DNA from: Hominisplanchenecus murintestinalis
Lineage (GTDB): Bacteria > Bacillota > Clostridia > Lachnospirales > Lachnospiraceae
Direction of reading: 5' to 3'
DNA: 64,000 nucleotides
Assembly (NCBI GenBank): GCA_004793585.1
Contig: SRZB01000005.1
Coordinates: 48,726-112,725 of the forward strand
The notes below the pieces were generated by a model, which saw only the letters and a list, made by a program, of their open reading frames with translations, was not told where the DNA came from and searched no databases. Position numbers and translations under genes: made by a program. Every line of letters begins with the position of its first letter. Within the stretch, counting starts at the first letter, position 1. Below, piece by piece: positions 26,531 to 34,700 of this stretch.

Positions 26531-26713
26531 AGTGGCGATTATTCCGTGGGCATAATCAGTAGCAGTTCAGCTTTCGGCTTCCTGTTACTGGCATCAAGCC
26601 ATGCAAAACCACTTCGTGGTGGCTTGACGCCCCTCAACCGCAACGCTATTTCACGGACTTTGCAGCAAGTGCAAAGTCCTGGGCTGAACTGTTACCATAA
26701 TCACCGCTTCTTT
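26531..26713 (-). terminator. terminator hairpin of the transglutaminase operon, split by a MITE
   Basis: AAGAAGTGGCGATTAT (26531 region) and ATAATCACCGCTTCTT (26698-26713) form a 16-bp stem with two imperfect positions, followed by T-rich sequence on both sides. Removing the element at 26559-26695 and one 8-bp duplicate restores a compact terminator with a loop of about nine bases. Confidence 0.65.
26559..26695 (+). mobile_element. MITE-like element, copy B (137 bp) with 8-bp target duplication
   Basis: Starts GTAGCAGTTCAGC and ends GCTGAACTGTTAC. It is flanked by a perfect direct repeat CATAATCA at 26551-26558 and 26696-26703. The ends match copies A and C, but the central hairpin has a different sequence while still pairing (ATCAAGCCA/TGGCTTGA). 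No reading frame inside. Confidence 0.8.
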
Positions 26714-26714
26714 T

Positions 26715-28901
26715 TTACGCAAAGACATATAGGAATTTAAATAGCGCTTTCTTGGGAAGTGGGAGACCGGAATATATATGCATACAAAATTCCCGGTACA
26801 TATTCCAGGCAAATACCCGCTCTTCTTTTGTCATGGGATTGCAGTCGAAATTTGCCCGTACCGCCAGCTCTAAAAGCTTTGAGACGGATTCCTGTTCGAG
26901 CCACGGGAAGTGTTTTAGCATACCCGCTGCAAATGCTTCATCCTGGCAGTCCGCGTCTTCTTGGAAGCCTGCGAGGGACATCAGTTTACAGATATCGCAG
27001 AAAATCTCACGTACATCCGTCTGCCGACGCCGTTTGAGAAGCAGGCGCCGTCTCTGGCAGACAGCGAACACAGCCAGCGCCGAAAGCAGGAGCATGCACA
27101 AGAGCCAGATAGAAAGAGCAGAGGGTGCGCTGCTTTTCCGGTCTTTTCCGGTGTTTGCACTGCTTTCATTCTGCGGCCTGGTCATCGGCTGGTTTTGGTT
27201 ATTTATGTTCCTGTCGGTTTCATTTTCATCCATAGACGCCTGGGAATAGCCCGGCGTGACTTCTACCGGAACCCAGCCCTGGCCGGACAGATAGATTTCT
27301 GTCCAGGCGTGTGCCTGGCTGTCTTTTACCCATGCACGGTATTCCTTTCCGTTTTTGCGGAAAGAGTCCCTGGGGACTACATAGCCTGTGACATAGCGCG
27401 AGGGGACGCCATACATGCGGAACATCAGCGTCGCTGTAGTGGCAAAGTGTACGCAGTACCCTTCATGCTTTTCAAACAGGAAATACTCTGCGAAATCTTT
27501 ATCTTCAGGAAAATGCCCTATGCTCAGGTTGTATGTGGCATTTTTGTGCAGATAGTTTATGATAAAATTGCGCAGATCCAGAAAATCCTGGGGCTGGTAG
27601 GAGTTACATAAATCCCGCAGCCTTCCCAGGCGTTCCTCGGGATAGGATGTGTAGTTCTGGTAAACAAAACCAGAATATTTCAGTTCTTCCTCTGCGTTGA
27701 GCGGCAAGGATGTATAATACCGTTCGTTTAGCTGGTCTCTGAAATAGCAGGTGTATAACAGGGAGTCTTCTGTTTTTTGGGCAGGTCTGGAGAGATAGGG
27801 GCGGTATGCGTAATCGCCCGCATCATCCTGTGGCTCTACCGTCAAGGTATGTCTGATAGGGGAGTCGGTATACAGACTGGAATCCAGGCTGTCAAGGGCG
27901 CTCTGATATACGGTTTCTTCCAGCGCATCTTCAGCCGCTTCCCATTTATCGCCCGTGTATTCCGCTCCAGTGTAGCATCTTAAATAAACCATATCGTCCG
28001 GCTTCTCGTCCAGCGTTACCCTCAGTACATCCTTGTTTTGGTCAGATACAAAGTCCGCATTGCCCAATTCACCGTTTCCAATTCCTGATGTAGCCCAGGT
28101 GCTGTTCCAGTCCGAAAACCAGCGGTTGATTTCCTGGATGACAGAGGTGCTTTGCAGTTTCTTTCTTATCTGCGGCGCGTCGGAAAAATACGGTTCCAGA
28201 GACGGCGCAACGAAATAAGAGCCTCCCGCCATCAGCAGGGCGAGGAGGGCGGTAAGGAAGAATACGCCTGCGCTCTGCCCTTTGGCCTGGCTTAAACCAT
28301 CGGTAGCAAGCGCTCCGGAAAAGCAGCCGATCATCATACAGAGGGGGAGAAAATCGGGAATTTTCCCGACTGCGAGGGAAGCGCTGACAACGGCTGTCAT
28401 GCTTACAAAGGCAAACATGCGGCCTCCGCGGAGCAAAAAGCCGGAGAACAGGATAGCTGCCCAGGGAAAAATCACGGTCAGCAGAAAGACAAACGCCTCT
28501 CTGGCGCCGGGCATGATATCCCTCGTCTTGGCGACGCCCCCGGTCTGGTATGCGCTGATTACCCGATAGATCACTTCTTCCGCTACGCTTCCGCCCTCCA
28601 GGAGCAAATCAAAATTTTTGTAGATAAGCCATGCATAAACTAGGCATGTCAGAATAATCAGCAGTTTTGTATATCTTCCGGCCAGGCAGACAACGGCAAA
28701 AAAGAGTCCCATCAGAAGAAGGGCGGCAGACAGCAAAGCAAAATCACAGGGAATTTTAAACACGCTGAGAAAGCCGAATACACAGCCAAAAAGACCAAGA
28801 TAGAAATAAATCAGCAGAACGGAAAGCCCGAGGACGCGCTCTCCAAGCCCGGATTCGTGTTCCGGCTGTATCAGTTTGATTCCTGTCGGTTTCTTTTTCA
28901 T
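26715..28901 (-). CDS. membrane transglutaminase-like protein (TgpA/DUF3488 type)
   Basis: 728 residues from ATG 28901 (AAAGGGGAACTT site). The N-terminal quarter has several membrane helices, the central external part carries the transglutaminase core with EGYCVHFATTATLMF (Cys483) and AHAWTEIYL (His531), then VPVEVTPGYS; another membrane helix (about 600-620) and a cytosolic DUF4129-like tail follow. The order MoxR, DUF58, transglutaminase is a widespread conserved operon. Catalytic Cys and His are intact, so proteolytic or crosslinking activity is possible; substrate unknown. Confidence 0.88.
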   Translation of the reverse strand: MKKKPTGIKLIQPEHESGLGERVLGLSVLLIYFYLGLFGCVFGFLSVFKIPCDFALLSAALLLMGLFFAVVCLAGRYTKLLIILTCLVYAWLIYKNFDLLLEGGSVAEEVIYRVISAYQTGGVAKTRDIMPGAREAFVFLLTVIFPWAAILFSGFLLRGGRMFAFVSMTAVVSASLAVGKIPDFLPLCMMIGCFSGALATDGLSQAKGQSAGVFFLTALLALLMAGGSYFVAPSLEPYFSDAPQIRKKLQSTSVIQEINRWFSDWNSTWATSGIGNGELGNADFVSDQNKDVLRVTLDEKPDDMVYLRCYTGAEYTGDKWEAAEDALEETVYQSALDSLDSSLYTDSPIRHTLTVEPQDDAGDYAYRPYLSRPAQKTEDSLLYTCYFRDQLNERYYTSLPLNAEEELKYSGFVYQNYTSYPEERLGRLRDLCNSYQPQDFLDLRNFIINYLHKNATYNLSIGHFPEDKDFAEYFLFEKHEGYCVHFATTATLMFRMYGVPSRYVTGYVVPRDSFRKNGKEYRAWVKDSQAHAWTEIYLSGQGWVPVEVTPGYSQASMDENETDRNINNQNQPMTRPQNESSANTGKDRKSSAPSALSIWLLCMLLLSALAVFAVCQRRRLLLKRRRQTDVREIFCDICKLMSLAGFQEDADCQDEAFAAGMLKHFPWLEQESVSKLLELAVRANFDCNPMTKEERVFAWNMYREFCMHIYSGLPLPKKALFKFLYVFA

Positions 28902-28988
28902 AAGTTCCCCTTTCTGAAGCACATGCTTGTGCCATCTTGGCGGAGTTGGAAGCCTGATTCGGGACTGTCGGGAAATGACTGCATATAT

Positions 28989-29032
28989 ACAATATATTGT
29001 TATAATTTGCTGTATCATGTACAATGTATTGT
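28989..29032. promoter_or_regulatory. two ACAATnTATTGT palindromes, candidate operator
   Basis: ACAATATATTGT at 28989-29000 and ACAATGTATTGT at 29021-29032, 32 bp centre to centre (about three helical turns). They lie in the unusually long 172-bp gap between the DUF58 and transglutaminase genes. Confidence 0.4.
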
Positions 29033-29073
29033 GGATAAATCACATTTTTCGATAGCCCCACTTATTTCCTGAT

Positions 29074-30177
29074 TTATACTTCCAGGCGGCAGCCGGAAAT
29101 CTGCGCTTCCAGATTCTCCGTTTGAAGCGCCATGATTTCCGTGCCGTTTACGGAAACAGAGGGGCGCATATCTATCCGCAGAATACTTCCGAAATGTTCT
29201 CCTGGGTATTCCATCCGGCAGGCTTCTGACAAGTCAAGTTCCTGTGTGTAAGGGACAGCCCCCAGAAGGCGGTCAGCCATTTCATAGACCTGTTCCTCAC
29301 TCTGCACACAGCTCCGGCACACGCAGTCCTGCGTTTTATCGTACCATGCTGCATAATGGTACACGTTCGCCTGCTGCAGAGAAAAAGATACGGCGGCTGC
29401 CAGCTCAAATATGCCGTTCGCTTTCAGGAGAAGGTCTTTTTCGATTTTATTTGTATGGAAATCTATCAGGACAAGGACACTGCACCCGACTGGGCGGCTG
29501 AGTTCCTTTGTCATTAGTTCATCTGCCTTCGCGCTCAGTTTCCAATGCACGCGCTGCAGGGTGTCTCCGTCCCGGAATTCCCTGATTTGAAAAATTTCCG
29601 AAGGGTCGTCCCCGCTCCGGTGCGGATCGTATTCGTTTCCGTCTACCGGAAAATTCCGGGTGCGTCCGCTAACTTCAACGTCCATCTGGTAAAATCCGGG
29701 AAGCACGTTTATAAAAGTATCTCCCTCGCAGGAGATTTTACGGGAAAATAGTCCCAGATAGTCAAAGACCTTTCCGCGCGTCCCATGAAAATAGTAGCGG
29801 CCGCAGTGTTCGGCGTATGCCATGCAGAAGGCAGCGCTTTCTTTCCGTGCGGGGATGCTCGCTGCGACTGGAAGTTTTTCGCTTTGGGATGTCCATGTGT
29901 GGCGCGCTTCTATCTGAAAACGGATTTTCGTTACCGGGAGAATTCCACGGTTTTTTAGTTTCAGGGTTATTTTGGCTTCTTCATCCCTGGAAGCTGCGGG
30001 TATCCTGGCTTCCAGCCTCGCGGAAACTTTTCGCTTCAGATACCAGGATAGCAGGAACATGGCTGCAAACAGCAGGATTTCGAAAGCCAGAAGAGTAGTG
30101 CCGTAGAAATTCTCGTACATGATTTCCACGTAGACAGTCAGCAGGACAATTCCGATGTAAAAAATAATCCGTTTCAT
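29074..30177 (-). CDS. DUF58 domain-containing membrane protein
   Basis: 367 residues: two N-terminal membrane helices (about 3-45), a beta-rich region, then the DUF58 core GNEYDPHRSGDDP and IFQIREFRDGDTLQRVHWKLSAK (split over residues 190-220) followed by a VWA-like fold. It begins two bases after the stop of the MoxR gene, so the pair is translated together. DUF58 proteins act with MoxR ATPases in envelope-related processes; the precise role is unknown. Confidence 0.9.
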   Translation of the reverse strand: MKRIIFYIGIVLLTVYVEIMYENFYGTTLLAFEILLFAAMFLLSWYLKRKVSARLEARIPAASRDEEAKITLKLKNRGILPVTKIRFQIEARHTWTSQSEKLPVAASIPARKESAAFCMAYAEHCGRYYFHGTRGKVFDYLGLFSRKISCEGDTFINVLPGFYQMDVEVSGRTRNFPVDGNEYDPHRSGDDPSEIFQIREFRDGDTLQRVHWKLSAKADELMTKELSRPVGCSVLVLIDFHTNKIEKDLLLKANGIFELAAAVSFSLQQANVYHYAAWYDKTQDCVCRSCVQSEEQVYEMADRLLGAVPYTQELDLSEACRMEYPGEHFGSILRIDMRPSVSVNGTEIMALQTENLEAQISGCRLEV

Positions 30178-30179
30178 AG

Positions 30180-31121
30180 TTAGAGCCTCTTTGGAGTAGG
30201 CCTGTCCACCTGTTCCAGGACGCTGTCGGCCACGGCGTCGGCGGTTACACGGCTCACTCTCGCTTTGGAGCTTAGGCGGATTCTGTGCAGAGCCACATCT
30301 TTAAATATAAAAACTACATCCGCAGGGGTTACATAATTTCGGCCATTTAAAAATGCCGCGGCTTTTGACATTTTAGCAAGGGCGAGGGTACCTCTGGGAC
30401 TGAGCCCAAGTTCCAGCATGGGGTGAGTTCTGGTTGCCGCCGCCAGTTCCGCCATATAAGTAAAAATCCGGTCATGGATAAATACCTGCTCTGTTTCTTT
30501 CTGCATCAGCAGGAGCTCTTCGCCCCGGATGATGGGCAGGATATCGGAAATTGGGTTTCCGCTGTCACGCCCCTTTAAGATGGCAATTTCATTTTCCACA
30601 TTTGGGTAGCCCATAGACAGGCAGATCATAAACCGGTCGAGCTGTGATTCCGGAAGCATCTGCGTTCCGGCGGAACCAACGGGATTCTGGGTAGCGATGA
30701 CCATGAAAGGCTTCGGGACATCCCTGGTGATTCCGTCTACAGTTACGTGTCCCTCCTCCATAACCTCCAGAAGCGCCGACTGGGTTTTGGGGGAGGTACG
30801 GTTGATTTCATCTGCAAGGAAAAGGTTGCACATAGCGGCTCCCGGACGGTATTCAAAAATGCCCGTTTCTTTTCTGTAAATCGAAAAACCTGTAATGTCA
30901 GAGGGCAGCACATCCGGCGTAAACTGTACCCTGTTCTGCTGCAGGGCGCAGGCTTTCGAAAATGCAAGCGCCATCGTGGTTTTTCCTACGCCTGGAATAT
31001 CTTCGAGCAGGATGTGCCCGCCTGCCAGCATCGCCATCATCACTTTATAGATACAGTCATCCTTTCCGATGACCGCCCGTTTCACTTCCTGTATAATCAT
31101 TCCCGCCTTTTCTGCGTACAT
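30180..31121 (-). CDS. MoxR-family AAA+ ATPase
   Basis: 313 residues. Walker A GVGKTTMA (Lys47), Walker B FLADEINR (Asp104/Glu105), a sensor-1 region at MVIATQNPVGSAGT, and the MoxR lid domain with GLSPRGTLALAK. Start ATG 31121 follows AAGGAGG. First gene of the MoxR-DUF58-transglutaminase operon. Family members act as chaperones that remodel or activate partner proteins, often with VWA or DUF58 partners. Confidence 0.93.
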   Translation of the reverse strand: MYAEKAGMIIQEVKRAVIGKDDCIYKVMMAMLAGGHILLEDIPGVGKTTMALAFSKACALQQNRVQFTPDVLPSDITGFSIYRKETGIFEYRPGAAMCNLFLADEINRTSPKTQSALLEVMEEGHVTVDGITRDVPKPFMVIATQNPVGSAGTQMLPESQLDRFMICLSMGYPNVENEIAILKGRDSGNPISDILPIIRGEELLLMQKETEQVFIHDRIFTYMAELAAATRTHPMLELGLSPRGTLALAKMSKAAAFLNGRNYVTPADVVFIFKDVALHRIRLSSKARVSRVTADAVADSVLEQVDRPTPKRL

Positions 31122-31168
31122 GCGGTTTACCTCCTTTAAACATGCCGGATCATAACGGCTGATAATCT

Positions 31169-31290
31169 ATTCCCGCGAGCAACGAGCCAAGTGACTGCCT
31201 GCAGGCATTTGGCGACTGCCGCGAGGATCAAATACCCCGCCCCTTGGGGCGCTTCAAGTTTGATGCCCGTTGCTTGCCGCGGGGGCTTTG
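31169..31290 (-). repeat. palindromic intergenic repeat, family 2, long copy, in the MoxR leader
   Basis: Outer arms CCCGCGAGCAACG (31171 region) and CGTTGCTTGCCGCGGG (31268 region) pair imperfectly. Inside are perfect small palindromes TGCCTGCAGGCA and CGCCCCTTGGGGCG. One segment matches the shorter copy at 24418-24481. On the minus strand it lies between the promoter at 31296-31324 and the MoxR start, so it would be in the mRNA leader. Confidence 0.55.
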
Positions 31291-31295
31291 ACTTC

Positions 31296-31324
31296 ATCAT
31301 ATCATCCCGGACATGCATTTACAA
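31296..31324 (-). promoter_or_regulatory. promoter of the MoxR operon
   Basis: On the minus strand TTGTAA (31324-31319), 17-bp spacer, TATGAT (31301-31296). This gives a leader of about 165 bases containing the palindromic repeat. Confidence 0.5.
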
Positions 31325-31752
31325 GGAAATTTGTGACGGCGCAGGAATTACAAAGCAAATAGATAATAAGAGATTAAAAAATACAAAATAAAACCTTGAA
31401 AAAGTGTTGTGAGTGTGATATCTTAAGAATACAGAGATGTACGTTTTTGGAGTACGTTAAAAATATTTTCAAATTTTATTTCATGAAATCTTAATCAGTA
31501 TTTCTGTAAGTTCTTTTGTTATATCTATGATTTACCCTTTAACAGATAGAGAATGTTACAACGATTTTCCATTATAAAAAGAACGTTCTTCAAGCGTATG
31601 ATTTTTGACAGCCGGAGTTTGGGTTTTGGGTGCTGTAAGTTTGACGTTTTGCCAGATTGCAGCAGGATGTCAGGCTCTTTGACGAAGTCCATTAGCCTAA
31701 AACATATGGCGGAGAGTAACTTTAAATTTATACGGAATGGGAGGACGGAACC
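31325..31752. other. AT-rich gap upstream of the giant adhesin gene
   Basis: About 430 bp without a convincing gene. A 67-codon frame exists but has no homology feel and no good ribosome site. The palindrome AGAACGTTCT lies near 31580. The promoter for the adhesin gene should be here, but no pair of boxes stands out. Confidence 0.4.
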
Positions 31753-34700
31753 ATGAGGAAAACAGGCGTAGGAAACAGAGGAAAGGCATTGCTTATTTTT
31801 GTGCTGGTATTGGCACTGGCAGCTGTCTTTGTGTCGATTAACGGGATTGCGGGAAAAGAGCGCGTAGCGGTACGGGAAAATGAGACAGGACGTATAGCAG
31901 AAGAAAAACGGAAGTTCCGAATTGGACGGGGGCAGAACATGGAATTAAAAACGGCACAGAAGAAAGCAGATGCGTCAGGGAAGGGAGGGAAAAGGCCGCA
32001 GATAGAGAAAGCCAACTTTGAGCGAGTTACAGGGTCACCGGAGATAAAATATGCGGAATCGAAGGGCGATACAGAGTCTTCAGGGATAAAAAAGACAGAA
32101 TCGGAAGGCAATACAGAACTGCCAGGGATAAAAGGGGTGGAACCGGAGGGCGATAGAGAACTACCGGAGATAAAATGTGAGGAATCGGAGAACGGTACAG
32201 AATTGCCGGGGGAAAAAGGGACGGAAGCGGAGAAGAACAGTACAGAACAGCCGGGGATAAAAGAGGCAGAATCAGAGAATGGTACAGGAACGCCGGGGAT
32301 AAAATGTGAGGAATCGGAGAACGGTACAGAACGACCGGGGATAAAAGGCGCAGAATCGGAGAATGGCACAGAAACGCCGGGAATCAAAACTATGGAATCC
32401 GGAGAAACGACAGGGGATTCGGAAGTCAAGAGCGCCGCACCCGAGGGAACCATAAAACGTCCGGAAATAAAGGCAGCCGAGCCAATGTCTGAAACAACGG
32501 AAAAAAAAGCATCGAAAACGCTTTCTTTTAAGATTGAGGGGAAGGCAGAGGCATGGATGTATTACGGCATTTCGGACTTTGAAAGTGTCAGCCGTGGAGA
32601 GGGAGTCAGGAAATCTTTTGCGGATAGCTGTGAAGTGGAGCTGGGTGAAGCAGACGGTGAAAGGGTCTGGGTATATGCACAAGCTTATGGCGACCATGCG
32701 GAGTACCTGGAAGCGAAGGTTCCCAACGGCGTCGAGTATCGGATTTTACGGAGCATGGAGGGCGTCGGCGGTTTTGTGTTCCTTTCCTTTGACGCTTCGG
32801 ATATGGAAGAGAAGAAGGGCACAGTGACTATCCGGTTTGGGGAGAAAGCTGTGCCGCGGATGCTGGCACGGGCGTCGGGATCATTTAATACGATTTCAAC
32901 AAAAAAGCTTACGGGCTTGAACTTTGCGTATCTGGGTTCCCAGCCGACAATGTACCAGAAGAGACCCGCAACAGGTGAAAGTGCTGTATGGGGAAATGGA
33001 ACATGGACAATCAAAAGACCAACTGTTGATAAAGTATGCAGTCTGTTCGGAGTTCCAAAACCAGAGGGCGCGCGCTACACAAATGCAGGAGTCGATGCCG
33101 GGGGAAACATATATATGCGCTGCACGGGCGTTACCAGCCTTTCGGGAATATCAGGGGCTGACGGAGGACATAGCGGGCTGGGGGCTAACGAGGCGTATAT
33201 CCGGTGCATTGATATAGAAACTACAGACACTACGGCAACTTATACGTTCCGGCTGTGGGCGGCAAATGGGGGACGTGGGCAGACGACGGAAGGATATATG
33301 CAAATCAGCACATATACACCGGGGCCCACGGATATTTCTTTTGAAAAAAGCATTAAAAACCAAAATAGCGTACGGGATATCTTGGGATGCGGTACTACGG
33401 CAGGGAAAGCCGGTGCAAACTTCCGGGTATATAAAGTAAACCAGAAAGGTCTGGAAAAAATCGCTCAGAGGATGAATACAAGTTCAAAAACAGACAGCGA
33501 ATGGTGGGCGGGGATCACCTCAAAAGACGCCTGCAAAAAGATACTGCCGGAAGTCGTAAAGCTCATGTCTAAAGATAATGCAAAACCGGGCGAGAAATCT
33601 CCGAATCCAAACAGCGATTACTTTAAAATGGTCGGCGCTTATGCTACAGGAGCAGACGGAAGGACAGAAAAAATCCCCATTAAATCAGGAACAAAGGATT
33701 ATTATATCGTATTTGAGCGCCGTTCCCCGGAAGGGCTGAATATGGGATATGACGGGACGGCAGGAGTACCTGAAGGTTCGCATTACTTTTATAAAGCATT
33801 CACGGTATACGGAGATGGGAAGGTTCTGATGCTGAATGCGAAAGGAGATTACAGTCTGGATGGAGGGGATGATATGGTCACGATCGGGGATTCCCCGGTA
33901 TTGGCAAGCACAAGAGTAGGGAAAACAATTATCGGTTTCAATCCAACAAGCGTAGGGCTGGACTGGAAAGATTTCAGCGTGCAGGTTTCAGACAATGGGG
34001 GATTTACCGGAAACGTGGTATCTATGCCGCTCGCAGGAGAATATACCACGATACCAAATCTGTTTGTGGGAAAAGTATATTACCTCAGAGAGAATCCGGG
34101 CGCGGCGGCGGTTACATCGAAGGTTGGTTATAAAGTTTCTACGACTGTCTATTCATTTTATGTCACAGAAGAAGGAAAAGCTGTTTATTCGAATACAAAT
34201 AAAGCAAATATCAATGCTCCGAACGCAGTGGATGCGACAGAGCATGATTATATCGGTTCAGAAACACAGGGTATCCCAAATGAATTGGATACAGGCGATG
34301 GGAGAGTTGTAAAAGTATCTTCCCTGCCTGCCGTTTCAGAGGGTAATCCGTGTTACTCTCTGGAGAATGCCGTCTATAAACTATACCGGAAAGCATCTCC
34401 TACCGCTGCAAATACCGGAGGTACAGAGGTGGGGACGCTGCGCACAAAGGCAGACGGGGTATCGAATACAATTACGCTTCCGGTGGGATATTATTATGCG
34501 GTAGAGACAGAGGCACCGGAAGGGTTTTTGATAAGCCGGGAACCGATACCGTTTGTGGTAGAGAGGGGGAAAGTCACGACGATAAGGGCGGTGGATAGTC
34601 CGGGGAATGACCCGCTTCACATCCTTTTGCAAAAGGATGATGCTGAGTTGGATGAAAATATCCCGCAGGGACAAGGTGCGCTGGAGGGGGCTGAATATAC

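Noticed and set aside
31553..31756. 67-codon frame just upstream of the adhesin gene
   Set aside because: No ribosome site, no domain, and it overlaps the adhesin start; treated as chance.
31728..32453. 241-codon minus-strand frame rich in Ser/Pro/Phe
   Set aside because: It is antisense to the 42-bp coding repeats of the adhesin gene; the periodic composition is a mirror of that repeat and there is no ribosome site.
32038..32502. CRISPR-like spaced repeats
   Set aside because: The 42-bp units are contiguous, in frame and encode protein; there are no spacers.
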